Positions 1-7,894 are shown, numbered from the stretch's first letter. The stretch: DNA of 27,876 nucleotides from JAXHUH01 sp034211175 (GCA_034211175.1 JAXHUH010000322.1:1-27876); one strand, 5' to 3'. Program-made: numbers and translations. The notes: generated from the letters alone by a model not told the origin.

Positions 1-195
1 GTCGCCGGCGGTGGTCGTCGTCGCGTCGCCGGCGGTGGTCGTGGTGGGCGCCGCCGTGGTCGTGGTGGTGGGCGCGGCGGTGGTCGGCGGGCTCACGTCG
101 GGGGGTGCGGAGCACGCCGCGGCGAGCGTGCCGGACACGGCCAGAGCGGCGCACAGGCGCACGGCGCGGTGCGCAACGATCGAGGGAACTGCCAT
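1..195 (-). CDS. Putative secreted lipoprotein, N-terminal part only (continues past the left edge)
   Basis: Reading leftwards from the ATG at 195-193, 65 codons stay open to the window edge, so only the N-terminus is seen. Residues 1-27 look like a lipoprotein signal peptide: Arg10 and Arg13, a hydrophobic stretch, then a lipobox-like LAAAC with Cys28 as the candidate lipidated residue. Residues 33-65 are almost only Thr, Ala, Pro, Gly and Asp, with repeated TTTT blocks, a typical flexible linker of actinobacterial surface lipoproteins. The start is supported by an AGAAGG-type ribosome site a few bases upstream. The valine-rich frame on the plus strand is the shadow of this linker. The functional domain lies outside the window, so no role can be given. 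Confidence 0.7.
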   Translation of the reverse strand, partial: MAVPSIVAHRAVRLCAALAVSGTLAAACSAPPDVSPPTTAAPTTTTTAAPTTTTAGDATTTTAGD

Positions 196-297
196 GACAT
201 CCGCCTTCTTCTCCGCCGGGACCCGGGGTGCACGCACGCCCGGCTCCGCCCGCTGTGGGTGGCGGCCGGCTCGTCCGCACCCACGTATTGCGACTCA

Positions 298-327
298 ATG
301 ACAGATGTTAGGCATTCGCCATGTCAA
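298..327 (-). promoter_or_regulatory. Possible promoter of the lipoprotein gene
   Basis: On the minus strand a perfect TTGACA (327-322) is followed after 18 nt by TGTCAT (303-298), a 4/6 match to the -10 consensus. It lies in the AT-richer 160-bp gap between the sigma factor stop and the lipoprotein start, giving a leader of about 95 nt. The -10 match is weak, so this is tentative. Confidence 0.35.
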
Positions 328-355
328 TGCAACGGAATTGTGACGAAGGTCGGTC

Positions 356-1258
356 TCACCAGGCGAAACGGCGGTTCAGACGAACCCGCAGCTGCATGAC
401 GGCCTTGGTGTGGATCTGGCAGACCCGACTCTCCGACACGCCCAGCACCTGGCCGATCTCTGCCAGCGTCAGGTTCTCGTAGTAGTAGAGCAGGATCACC
501 GCCTTCTCCCGCTCGTTCATGCGGTCGATCACCGCGGCGAGCGTCTGCGACAGCTCCCGGGACTCGATGTCGATGTGGGGCTCGTCGCCGGGGTCGGTGA
601 TCGTGTCGGCCCGGGTCATCGTCTCGCCCTGACCGCTCGGCGCCGGCAGCACCTCGTCGAGGGCGATGATGCCCATGGCGGAGATCTTGGCCAGCGTCTC
701 CTGGAGGAACGACTCCGACATCTCGAGCTCGGTGGCGAGCTCGCCGTCCGACGGCGCTCGTCCGAGCTCGCTCTCGAGCTTGGCCAACGCCCGCTCGACC
801 TGGCGGGCCCGGGTCCGCACCGAGCGGGGCACCCAGTCGAGGGCCCGCAGCTCGTCGAGGATCGCGCCCTGGATCCGGCGGATGGCGTAGGTCTCGAACT
901 TGTAGCCCATCGCCGGCTCGAACTTGTCGATCGCGTCGATCAGTCCGAACATGCCGTAGCTGATGAGGTCGGAGAGCTCGACCCGGTCGGGAAGCCCCGA
1001 CGCCAACCGGCCGGCCACGTACTTCACCAGCGGTGCGTAGCGCAGCACGAGGTGGTCGCGGGCCGTGCGATCCCGGCCGTCGACGTAGTGCTCCCACAGG
1101 ATGCGGTCGTCGTCGTCGAGGCTCTGCAGCGCACGGCGCCGCCGGGCGAGGACCTCGGGTGCGTCCGCCCCCACGGTCGCGCCGCCGTCGGGCTCGGGCT
1201 CGACGGCGTCATCGATCGTGCGCGTGGTCGCGCTCGTGTGGTCCCCTTCGTCGGTCAC
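356..1258 (-). CDS. RNA polymerase sigma factor, WhiG/FliA (sigma-28) type
   Basis: 300 aa, the usual length for the FliA/WhiG group. Region 2 is clear (LVLRYAPLVKYVAGRL, then SDLISYGMFGLIDAIDKFEP and KFETYAIRRIQGAILDELR, ending DWVPRSVR), region 3 follows, and region 4 has the helix-turn-helix LAEIGQVLGVSESRVCQIH near the C-terminus. Such factors direct RNA polymerase to flagellar genes in motile bacteria or to sporulation genes in Streptomyces (WhiG); the target set here cannot be read. The first about 45 residues are acidic and family-unspecific. The start is GTG (1258-1256) with a GGAG site upstream. This GTG overlaps the TGA of a 9-codon ORF (1284-1255), so translational coupling to a leader peptide is possible. 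Divergent from the DNA glycosylase. Confidence 0.93.
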   Translation of the reverse strand: MTDEGDHTSATTRTIDDAVEPEPDGGATVGADAPEVLARRRRALQSLDDDDRILWEHYVDGRDRTARDHLVLRYAPLVKYVAGRLASGLPDRVELSDLISYGMFGLIDAIDKFEPAMGYKFETYAIRRIQGAILDELRALDWVPRSVRTRARQVERALAKLESELGRAPSDGELATELEMSESFLQETLAKISAMGIIALDEVLPAPSGQGETMTRADTITDPGDEPHIDIESRELSQTLAAVIDRMNEREKAVILLYYYENLTLAEIGQVLGVSESRVCQIHTKAVMQLRVRLNRRFAW

Positions 1259-1327
1259 CTGGGTGCTCCGATGGCGTTGGTCATCTGTGGCACCGCCCGT
1301 CCTTGCTGGCGTCCGAGTGCGGCACCA

Positions 1328-1333
1328 ATTGTA
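1328..1333 (-). promoter_or_regulatory. Possible -10 element of the sigma factor gene
   Basis: TACAAT on the minus strand, a 5/6 match to the -10 consensus, about 70 nt upstream of the GTG start. No convincing -35 is visible 17 nt further up (TCACTT lies there). It sits in the 129-bp divergent gap. Confidence 0.3.
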
Positions 1334-1387
1334 GTCAACCGAGCGCGAGAAGTGATGAGAAACGGTGTCCGGTGGGCAGGATCACCC

Positions 1388-2314
1388 ATGCGGAACCCCG
1401 ACGGCATCGGCGTCGTACGCTCGGCAACCGTGCCCTCCGAGACGATCGAGCTGCCGTTCCAGGTCGATGTGGTGGCGGCCACCCGCGGGTCGAAGGCCGT
1501 TCGCTCGGGCGGGAGGCTCCCACCGGGTGCCTGGTGGGCCACCGAGACCCCCGACGGGCCGGGCACGCTCCACCTCGACGGCCGCGGCCACCACGTCCGG
1601 GCCGAGGCCTGGGGCCCCGGTGCGGCGTGGCTGCTGCGCCAGGCGCCCCGGCTGCTCGGCGCCGAGGACGATCCCGACAGCTTCCGGCCGGGCGACGGGC
1701 CGCTCTCGGCGCTGGCCAGAGGAAAGGTCGTGCGCTTCGGGCGCAGCGACCGGGTCTTCGAGGCGCTGCTGCCGACGATCCTCGGCCAGAAGGTGCAGAC
1801 CAAGGCGGCGTACGAGAGCCTCCGCCGCATCGTCGCCGCCCACGGCGAGCCGGCGCCGGGGCCGGTGTCGCTGCGGATGTTCCCGACCGCCGAGCGTGTC
1901 GCGACGCTGGGCTACGCCGACTTCCACCGCCACAACGTCGAGCGCAAGCGGGCGGCCACGATCATCGAGGCGGCCCGCCGCGCGTCACGGCTCGAGGAGA
2001 TCGTCGACCTGTCGACCGAGGACGCGTGGCGGCGCCTCCAGGCCGTCCGGGGCATCGGCCCGTGGTCGGCGGCCCTGGTGATGGCCGCAGCCTGCGGCGA
2101 CGCCGACGCGGTGCCGGTGGGCGACTACCACATCCCCCACAGCGTGGCCTGGGTGCTGGCCGGGGAGCCCCGGGGGACCGACGAGCGAATGCTCGAGCTG
2201 CTCGAACCGTACCGGGGCCACCGGATGCGGGTGATCCGCCTGATCAAGTCGTCGGGCCAGCGCGCGCCCCGCTACGGCCCCAAGCTCTCGATCATCGACT
2301 TCACCGCCCGCTGA
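1388..2314 (+). CDS. DNA-3-methyladenine glycosylase-like HhH-GPD protein (AlkA family)
   Basis: 308 aa. Members excise alkylated bases from DNA in base excision repair. ILGQKVQTKAA matches the conserved helix of AlkA-type glycosylases. LQAVRGIGPWSAALVM is the helix-hairpin-helix DNA-binding motif, followed by VPVGDYHIP, whose Asp is at the catalytic position of HhH-GPD enzymes. The C-terminus (RAPRYGPKLSIIDFTAR) has no iron-sulphur cysteine cluster, so this is not an EndoIII/MutY type. The start is ATG 1388 behind an AGGA site; the frame stays open far upstream only because it mirrors the sigma gene. GTG 1430 is the alternative start. A monocistronic gene followed by a hairpin. Confidence 0.85.
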   Translation: MRNPDGIGVVRSATVPSETIELPFQVDVVAATRGSKAVRSGGRLPPGAWWATETPDGPGTLHLDGRGHHVRAEAWGPGAAWLLRQAPRLLGAEDDPDSFRPGDGPLSALARGKVVRFGRSDRVFEALLPTILGQKVQTKAAYESLRRIVAAHGEPAPGPVSLRMFPTAERVATLGYADFHRHNVERKRAATIIEAARRASRLEEIVDLSTEDAWRRLQAVRGIGPWSAALVMAAACGDADAVPVGDYHIPHSVAWVLAGEPRGTDERMLELLEPYRGHRMRVIRLIKSSGQRAPRYGPKLSIIDFTAR

Positions 2315-2331
2315 CCCTCCGACGGCACCGC

Positions 2332-2352
2332 CCCCGCCCCGAACTGGCGGGG
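2332..2352. terminator. Hairpin downstream of the glycosylase gene
   Basis: A perfect 7-bp inverted repeat, CCCCGCC and GGCGGGG, around a 7-nt loop, starting 17 nt after the stop. There is no U-tract, as is usual in actinobacteria. It lies between convergent genes and could serve both. Confidence 0.45.
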
Positions 2353-2414
2353 AAGAACGACGGCGCGGAGAGCAGAAACCCACGCCACTTCGGGTGTTGG
2401 CGGGGGTCGGCCGG

Positions 2415-2924
2415 TCAGGCGTCGACGGCGTGATGGCCCTCGCCGGGGGCGACGACCGGCGGCTCGGACGACCACGGGAAGTTGATCCACTTGTCGGTCC
2501 GGGCCCACACGTAGTCGCAGTTGATCACCGAGCGCGGCTTCTCGTAGATCACGGCGGTCCGCACCTCGTGGACCTTGCCGGCGGCGAAGTCGTGGACCAT
2601 CTGCAGGGTGTGGCCGGTGTCGGCCACGTCGTCGACGATCAACATGTCCTGGTCGGCCAGGTCGACCAGCTCGAGGTACGGCGGGAGGATCACCGGCACG
2701 TCGAGGCGCTCGTCCACGTCGGTGTAGTACTCGACGTTCATGATCCAGCAGTTCTTGATCGACAGGGCGTAGCCGAGCGAGCCCGCCGGGATCAGCCCGC
2801 CGCGGGCGATGCCGAGGATGAGGTGGGGGCGGAAGCCGCTCTCCGCGACCTGGGTGGCCAGCTCCCGGGCGGCCACGCCGTACCGCTCCCAGGTCAGGAT
2901 CTCGCGCTCGTCAGCTCCGGCCAC
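2415..2924 (-). CDS. Phosphoribosyltransferase family protein (Gpt/Hpt-like type I PRTase)
   Basis: 169 aa. The PRPP-binding loop of type I phosphoribosyltransferases is clear: MLIVDDVADTGHTL, two acidic residues followed by the T-G-x-T phosphate loop. LGIARGGLIPAG upstream matches the pyrophosphate-binding strand-loop of xanthine/guanine/hypoxanthine PRTases, and KWINFPWSS near the C-terminus resembles the base-binding hood of Gpt-like enzymes. A purine base salvage role is therefore likely, but the substrate cannot be assigned. The frame is open further upstream, but GTG 2924 is chosen because a perfect GGAGGA lies 4 nt before it. Divergent from the flavoprotein gene at 3145. Confidence 0.85.
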   Translation of the reverse strand: MAGADEREILTWERYGVAARELATQVAESGFRPHLILGIARGGLIPAGSLGYALSIKNCWIMNVEYYTDVDERLDVPVILPPYLELVDLADQDMLIVDDVADTGHTLQMVHDFAAGKVHEVRTAVIYEKPRSVINCDYVWARTDKWINFPWSSEPPVVAPGEGHHAVDA

Positions 2925-3051
2925 CGTTCCTCCGATCCGTCCGGGTGCGGCCGGCGGGGTCGCCATCCACTCCACCCGATGAACGGCCGACCGTACCGCC
3001 TCGGCCGCACCACCGGGGGCCACCTGGCAACCCCGCGCCCGCCGGCCAGAA

Positions 3052-3081
3052 CTGACACCGACGTCGACGTCGGGATACGGT
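3052..3081 (+). promoter_or_regulatory. Promoter of the nitronate monooxygenase-like gene with a palindromic operator in the spacer
   Basis: CTGACA (3052-3057, 5/6 match to -35) and TACGGT (3076-3081, TANNNT type) are separated by 18 nt. The first 16 nt of that spacer (3058-3073) form the perfect palindrome CCGACGTCGACGTCGG. A dimeric repressor there would block the promoter directly. The leader would be about 57 nt. Confidence 0.55.
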
Positions 3082-3144
3082 CCGGCACCGCCGGCGGGAC
3101 ACGTCGGCCGCCCCGATGCTCGTCCACTCCGAGGTGGTCCGGCC

Positions 3145-4092
3145 GTGCCCTTCGACAACCGCGTCACCCGCCTGCTCGGCGTCGACATCCCCATCGTCCA
3201 GGCGCCGATGGGCTACGTGGCCAAGCCGCCGCTCGTGGCCGCGGTCGCCGAGGCCGGCGCCGTCGGCCTCGTCCCCGGCTCGCTCGGCATCGACGAGGTC
3301 CGGGCCGACATCCGCCGCACCCGCGAGCTCACCGGCCGACGGTTCGGCGTCAACCTCCCGCTGGCGTTCGTGCGTGACCCCGCCATCGTCGACATGATCG
3401 TCACCGAGGGCGTCGAGTTCGTCACCACGTCGGCCGGCTCGCCGGACAAGTACACGCCCGTGCTCAAGGACGCCGGGCTCATCGTGTTCCACGTCGTCCC
3501 GTCGCTGACCGCCGCCCAGCGGGCCGCGGACGCCGGGGTCGATGGCCTCGTCGTCGAGGGGAGCGAGGGCGCCGGGTTCAAGAACCCCCGGGACGTCTCG
3601 ACCATGGTGCTGCTGCCGTCGGTCGCCCGGAAGGTCGACCTGCCGATCATCGCCGCCGGCGGCATCGCGGACGGGGCCTCGATGGCCGCCGCGTTCGTGC
3701 TCGGCGCGGAGGGCGTCCAGATGGGGACCCGGATGATCGCCTCGATCGAGGCCGGGGTGCACCAGAACATGAAGGACGCGGTCGTCTCGGCGGCCGAGAC
3801 CGACACGATGCTGATCAACCAGCACAACCGTCGTCCGGTCCGGGTGCTGCGCACGAGGACGACCGAGGCGTTCGAGGGCGCGACCGAGGGTGACCCGATG
3901 GCGCTGCTCGGCTCGATCATGGACCTCTACGCCCGCGGCGACCTCGAGGCGTCGCTGCCCCAGCTCGGTGCGGTCGCCGGGCGGATCGAGTCGGTCCGCC
4001 CGGTCGCCGACATCATCGCCGACACGGTCGCCGAGCTGGAGCAGGTGTTCGCGGAGATGGCCGGCCGCTACGCCGGCGCCCCCACGACCTGA
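3145..4092 (+). CDS. Nitronate monooxygenase / 2-nitropropane dioxygenase-like FMN protein
   Basis: 315 aa TIM-barrel flavoprotein. The N-terminal QAPMGYVAKPPLVAAVAEAG is the FMN-binding signature of the NMO/FabK family; IIAAGGIADG and GAEGVQMGTRM are the FMN-phosphate strands in the second half. Family members oxidise alkyl nitronates or act as FMN-dependent reductases. The position that carries the catalytic His in class I NMOs (GxEAGGH) here reads EGSEGAGFKNP, with Phe instead of His, so the enzyme may not be a true nitronate monooxygenase. The start is GTG 3145 with a GAGGTGG site. It ends 9 nt before the convergent XDH operon with no room for a dedicated terminator. Confidence 0.82.
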   Translation: MPFDNRVTRLLGVDIPIVQAPMGYVAKPPLVAAVAEAGAVGLVPGSLGIDEVRADIRRTRELTGRRFGVNLPLAFVRDPAIVDMIVTEGVEFVTTSAGSPDKYTPVLKDAGLIVFHVVPSLTAAQRAADAGVDGLVVEGSEGAGFKNPRDVSTMVLLPSVARKVDLPIIAAGGIADGASMAAAFVLGAEGVQMGTRMIASIEAGVHQNMKDAVVSAAETDTMLINQHNRRPVRVLRTRTTEAFEGATEGDPMALLGSIMDLYARGDLEASLPQLGAVAGRIESVRPVADIIADTVAELEQVFAEMAGRYAGAPTT

Positions 4093-4101
4093 GCCAGCCG
4101 C

Positions 4102-6459
4102 TCAGCGGTTGGCGAGGGCGATGTCCTGGGGGCGGACGGGCACGCGGTCGAGCTCGAGGCCGGTCGCGTCCCGGATGGCGGCCACGACCGCCGGGGTCGA
4201 CGACAGCGTCGGCGGCTCACCCACACCCTTCGCCCCGAACGGGCCACCGGGGTCGGCCTGCTGGATCAGCGCGATCTCGACCGGGGGCATGTCGAGCATC
4301 GTCGGGATCAGGTAGTCGGTGAACGACGGGTTCCGCACCAGGCCGTTGTCGGTGACGATCTCCTCCATCACCGCCAGGCCGAGGCCCTGGGCGATGCCGC
4401 CCTCGATCTGGCCGACGACCTGGAGCGGGTTGAGGGCGACGCCGACGTCCTGGGCCGTGGCGATCTGGACGACCTTGACCAGGCCGAGGTCCAGGTCGAC
4501 GTCGACGACGGCGCGGTGGGCGACGAACGCCCATGCGATGTCGCAGTTGCCCTGGCCGTTCTCGTCGAGCGGCTCCGTGCCCCGGCCCATGAACCGGCTC
4601 GTGCCCTCGAACGCGGTGTCGGGAGCGGCGTCGGCCACCGCCACGTCGAGCGTGCCGTCGATGCTGCGGATCCGCCCGTCGACGACCTGGAGCTCGTCGA
4701 GCGGGATGCCGTCGCGGGTGGCGACGAACTGGCGGACCTGGTCGGCCACGATGCGGCACGCGTCGTCGACCGCCCCACCCGACATCCACGTCTGGCGCGA
4801 CGCGGAGGTCGAGCCCGCGGTGCCGATCGTGGCCGTCGACGCCGGGTCGAGGACCACGTCGTTGGTCCCGAGGTTCGTCCGGGCGATCTGCTGGGCGATC
4901 GTCACGAACCCCTGGCCGACCTCGGCGCACGCGCTGGTCAGCGTGACCACGCCGCCCTCGAGGCGGGCCCGGGCGTTGGCCTCCTCGGGGTGGCCCTCGC
5001 TGAACATGAGGTTCTTGAACCCGACCGCGAACCCGACGCCCCGCCGAACGTGGAGCGACTCGGTCGTGCGGCCCGCACCGCCGGGGTAGTTGAGCGGGTC
5101 GTCGTCGGTCGTCTCGGCCGGCATCGGCAGCGCCATGCACTCGCGGATGCACTCGGCGACCGGGGCGGGGCCGTCGATCACCTGGCCGGTCACCATCCGG
5201 TCGCCCGTGGCCATGGCGTTGCGCAGCCGCAGCTCGACCGGGTCGATGGCGAGGGCGTCGGCGAGGCGGTCCATCTGGCGCTCGTGGGCGAAGCACGCCT
5301 GGACGGCGCCGAAGCCCCGCATCGCCCCGCACGGCGGGTTGTTGGTGCGCACGACCCGGGCGTCGATCACCGCGTTCGGCACCTTGTACGGCCCGGGGCC
5401 GAACCGGGCAGCGTTGCCGATCACCGCCGGCGACGATGACGCGTACGCGCCACCGTCGAGGAGGACGTCGGCCTCGACCTTGACCAGCGTGCCGTCGCTC
5501 GTGGCGTGGTGGCGCATCCGGATCCGGCCCGGATGGCGGTGCACGTGGCCGAGGAACGACTCGTCGCGCTGGTAGGAGAACTTGATCGGCCGGCCCGTGG
5601 CCAGCGCCAGGATGCACGCGTGGACGTGGAAGCTGACGTCCTCGCGGGCGCCGAACGCACCACCGACGCCGGCGAGGTGGAGGCGCACCGAGGTGGGCTC
5701 CATGCCCAGGCACGCCGCGACCTGCTCGTGGTCGACGTGGAGGAACTGGGTCGAGACGTGCAGGTCGATCCCGCCGTCGGGGGCCACGACGGCCATGCCC
5801 GACTCGGGCCCCATGAACGCCTGGTCCTGCATGCCGATCACGTAGGTGCCCTCGACGACGACGTCGCCGGTGGCCCCGGTGTCGCCGAAGCGCATCGGCA
5901 GGTGGCGCACCACGTTGCCGTTGGGGTGGATCGGCGCGGTGGTCTCGGCCAGCTCGGCGTCGGTCAGCGGTTCCAGCACCTCGTACTCGACGACGATCGC
6001 CTCGGCCGCCCGACGAGCCAGGTCGGGGTGGTCGGCGGCGACCGCGGCGATCGGCTCGCCGACGAAGCGGACCACGTCGGAGGCGAACACCGGCTGGTCG
6101 GCGGCGATGAGGCCGTAGTGGAGCGAACCGGGCACGTCGTCGGCGGTGACGACCGCGGCGACACCCCGCATGGCCAGCGCCGGGCCGACGTCGATCGAGA
6201 CGATCCGGGCGTGGGGGTGGGGCGAGCGCAGCGTGCGGCCCCACAACATGCCGGTCATCTCCATGTCGGAGCTGAACGTGAACTCGCCCCGGACCTTGGG
6301 GATGCCGTCGGGCCGCTGGGCGTCGGTGCCGACCCCGGCCAGCGAGCCCGGGTCGGTGATCGTCGTGACCGTCGCGCCGGTATCAGTGGTCGTCGCGCTC
6401 GCGTCGGCGGCTGCCGCCACCGGTGTGACGGCGTCGGCGAGGTCGGTCGTCTCAGACAC
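4102..6459 (-). CDS. XDH-family molybdopterin-binding (large) subunit, operon 1
   Basis: 785 aa. This is the catalytic subunit of a three-component molybdenum hydroxylase, which oxidises N-heterocycles or aldehydes with water as oxygen donor. Motifs in order: GVGGAFGAREDVSFHVHACILA (Moco binding), NPPCGAMRGFGAVQA (the RGFG loop of xanthine dehydrogenase-type enzymes, not the AYxCSFR or AYRGAGR loops of CO dehydrogenase forms I and II), SACAEVGQG, and GPFGAKGVGEPP with the catalytic Glu near the C-terminus. The first about 50 residues are a Thr/Ala-rich linker absent from most relatives. The start is GTG 6459 with GGAGGA 5 nt upstream; it overlaps the end of the 2Fe-2S gene by 8 nt, so the two are coupled. 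No XdhC-type maturation factor is in the window. The substrate is unknown. Confidence 0.9.
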   Translation of the reverse strand: MSETTDLADAVTPVAAAADASATTTDTGATVTTITDPGSLAGVGTDAQRPDGIPKVRGEFTFSSDMEMTGMLWGRTLRSPHPHARIVSIDVGPALAMRGVAAVVTADDVPGSLHYGLIAADQPVFASDVVRFVGEPIAAVAADHPDLARRAAEAIVVEYEVLEPLTDAELAETTAPIHPNGNVVRHLPMRFGDTGATGDVVVEGTYVIGMQDQAFMGPESGMAVVAPDGGIDLHVSTQFLHVDHEQVAACLGMEPTSVRLHLAGVGGAFGAREDVSFHVHACILALATGRPIKFSYQRDESFLGHVHRHPGRIRMRHHATSDGTLVKVEADVLLDGGAYASSSPAVIGNAARFGPGPYKVPNAVIDARVVRTNNPPCGAMRGFGAVQACFAHERQMDRLADALAIDPVELRLRNAMATGDRMVTGQVIDGPAPVAECIRECMALPMPAETTDDDPLNYPGGAGRTTESLHVRRGVGFAVGFKNLMFSEGHPEEANARARLEGGVVTLTSACAEVGQGFVTIAQQIARTNLGTNDVVLDPASTATIGTAGSTSASRQTWMSGGAVDDACRIVADQVRQFVATRDGIPLDELQVVDGRIRSIDGTLDVAVADAAPDTAFEGTSRFMGRGTEPLDENGQGNCDIAWAFVAHRAVVDVDLDLGLVKVVQIATAQDVGVALNPLQVVGQIEGGIAQGLGLAVMEEIVTDNGLVRNPSFTDYLIPTMLDMPPVEIALIQQADPGGPFGAKGVGEPPTLSSTPAVVAAIRDATGLELDRVPVRPQDIALANR

Positions 6460-7000
6460 GTCGATCCTCCGCGGTGGAACGGATGGCTTCGATGATGCGG
6501 CCGTAGCCGGTGCAGCGGCACAGGTTGCCGGCGAGCGCCTCGCGAATCTGGAGCTCGGTCGGCTCGGGCTCGCGGTCGAGCAGCTCGTGGGCCGCGACGA
6601 CGATGCCCGGGGTGCAGAAGCCGCACTGGACGGCGCCGTGGTCGAGCATGTGCTGCTGGAGGTCGGTGAGTGCCCCCTCGCCCGGTGCGGTGCCGCCGCC
6701 GATGCCCTCGACGGTGGTGACCGAGCAGCCGACGGCCGCCGCCGCCAGTTCCAGGCACGAGCAGACGAGCACGCCGTCGACGAGCACGCTGCACGAGCCG
6801 CACTCGCCCTGCTCGCAGGCGTTCTTCGAGCCGGGGAGGCCGAGGCGGTCGCGCAGGACCGAGAGCAGGCTCTCGCCGAGCCACGCGGCCTGCACCGGGT
6901 GGGACCGGCCGTTGATCGTGAGCTCGTAGCTGACGGGTTCGCTCGGCGAGTTGCCGGCGGGCAGGGATTCGGAGGATGAAGGCCCGGTGGATGAAGAGAT
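6452..7000 (-). CDS. XDH-family 2Fe-2S subunit, operon 1 (probable non-canonical start)
   Basis: About 180 aa; the small electron-transfer subunit of the complex. The N-terminal plant-type ferredoxin domain has the strand YELTINGRSHPV, then CEQGECGSC and a fourth Cys in VLVCSCLE; the C-terminal helical domain has CGFCTPG and CRCTGY for the second cluster. The first GTG in frame (6895) would remove the conserved first strand, so the true start is upstream. Between it and the in-frame TGA that ends the FAD gene (7018) there is no ATG, GTG or TTG. A good GGAGGA stands 5 nt before ATC 7000, used here; CTG 6964 is the alternative but has no ribosome site. A sequence error turning ATG into ATC would also explain it. 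Confidence 0.85.
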   Translation of the reverse strand: MSSSTGPSSSESLPAGNSPSEPVSYELTINGRSHPVQAAWLGESLLSVLRDRLGLPGSKNACEQGECGSCSVLVDGVLVCSCLELAAAAVGCSVTTVEGIGGGTAPGEGALTDLQQHMLDHGAVQCGFCTPGIVVAAHELLDREPEPTELQIREALAGNLCRCTGYGRIIEAIRSTAEDRRV

Positions 7001-7015
7001 CGTGTCCTCCGAGGG

Positions 7016-7858
7016 TCAGGCCAGGCGCAGGAGCGCTCGGCGGGCGAGCACCCCGCACGCGTGGCGGCGGTAGTCGGCAGTGGAGCGGTGGTCGTCGATC
7101 GGTGTCGCCGCCTCTGCGCACATGGTGCCGAACGTCTCGTAGCTGCGGGGGTCGTCGACCCGGCCGGTTTCCCAGTCGATGCGCTCGGCGATCCATGCCT
7201 CGGCGTCGGTGCAGCGCATCGGGGCCGGGGAGACGGCGCCGAACGAGCACCGGACCTGGCGCGCCGCCCGGTCGACGGCCAGCGCACACGTGACGACCGA
7301 GATCACCATGGCGTTGCGCGTACCCACCTTGGAGAAGTCCTGACCCCCCTCCGTCGGGCGCACCGTCACCCCGGTGACCAGCTCACCCGGTTCGAGCGTG
7401 GTGCGCTTGACCCCGGTGACCAGCTCGTTCAGCCCGACGGTGCGGGTCCCGGCGGCCGACGCCACGTCGATGGTGGCGTCGAGCACGGCGAGCACCGGCA
7501 GCGTGTCACCGGCCGGGCTGGCCGTGGCCAGGTTGCCGCCGATCGTGCCGGTGTTGCGGATCTGGGGCGAGCCGACGGTGCGGGCCGCCTGGGCCAGCGC
7601 CGGGAGCAGGCCGGCGAGCGGCTCGGCCGTCATCTCCGTGTAGGTCAGCCCGGCGCCGAGGTGGATCGACCCGTCGTCGTTCTGGTGCCAGCCCTTCAGC
7701 TCCGGCACCCGGCGCAGCGACAGCACCCCGGCGGGGCGACGATGCCCGTAGTTGACCTCGACCATCAGGTCGGTGCCGCCGGCGAGCGGCTCCAAGCTGT
7801 GGTCGGCGGCGAGCTGGGCGAGGGCCTCGTCGAGCGAGGTCGGGACGGCCACGGTCAT
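7016..7858 (-). CDS. XDH-family FAD-binding (medium) subunit, operon 1
   Basis: 280 aa. It carries FAD and passes electrons from the iron-sulphur clusters to the final acceptor. LAGGTDLMVEV near residue 30 and TIGGNLATASPAGDTLP near residue 105 are the two FAD-binding signatures of the CoxM/XdhB family; the C-terminal CO-dehydrogenase flavoprotein domain follows. Gene order FAD > 2Fe-2S > Moco differs from the CoxM-S-L order only in spacing. ATG 7858 is chosen over TTG 7867. There is no ribosome site, and promoter elements end 7 nt before the ATG, so the mRNA is probably leaderless. Confidence 0.9.
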   Translation of the reverse strand: MTVAVPTSLDEALAQLAADHSLEPLAGGTDLMVEVNYGHRRPAGVLSLRRVPELKGWHQNDDGSIHLGAGLTYTEMTAEPLAGLLPALAQAARTVGSPQIRNTGTIGGNLATASPAGDTLPVLAVLDATIDVASAAGTRTVGLNELVTGVKRTTLEPGELVTGVTVRPTEGGQDFSKVGTRNAMVISVVTCALAVDRAARQVRCSFGAVSPAPMRCTDAEAWIAERIDWETGRVDDPRSYETFGTMCAEAATPIDDHRSTADYRRHACGVLARRALLRLA

Positions 7859-7865
7859 GGCCGGC

Positions 7866-7894
7866 AAGTGTGGCGCGATTCAACAAACTGTCAA
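7866..7894 (-). promoter_or_regulatory. XDH operon 1 promoter with shared 16-nt element
   Basis: Minus strand: TTGACA (7894-7889), 17 nt, ACACTT (7871-7866), then 7 nt to the ATG, the spacing of a leaderless promoter. CACACT, one base upstream, fits the TANNNT pattern about as well. TTGACA is part of the element TTGACA-N3-TGTTGAA (7894-7879), which recurs before XDH operon 2 at the same 20-nt distance from the start codon. Confidence 0.6.

Noticed and set aside
410..1387. Long N-terminal extension of the glycosylase frame
   Set aside because: It lies opposite the sigma factor and has no family similarity; a ribosome site supports ATG 1388.
2925..3194. N-terminal extension of the phosphoribosyltransferase
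   Set aside because: An open frame exists, but GGAGGA directly before GTG 2924 and the family's N-terminus fit the shorter form.
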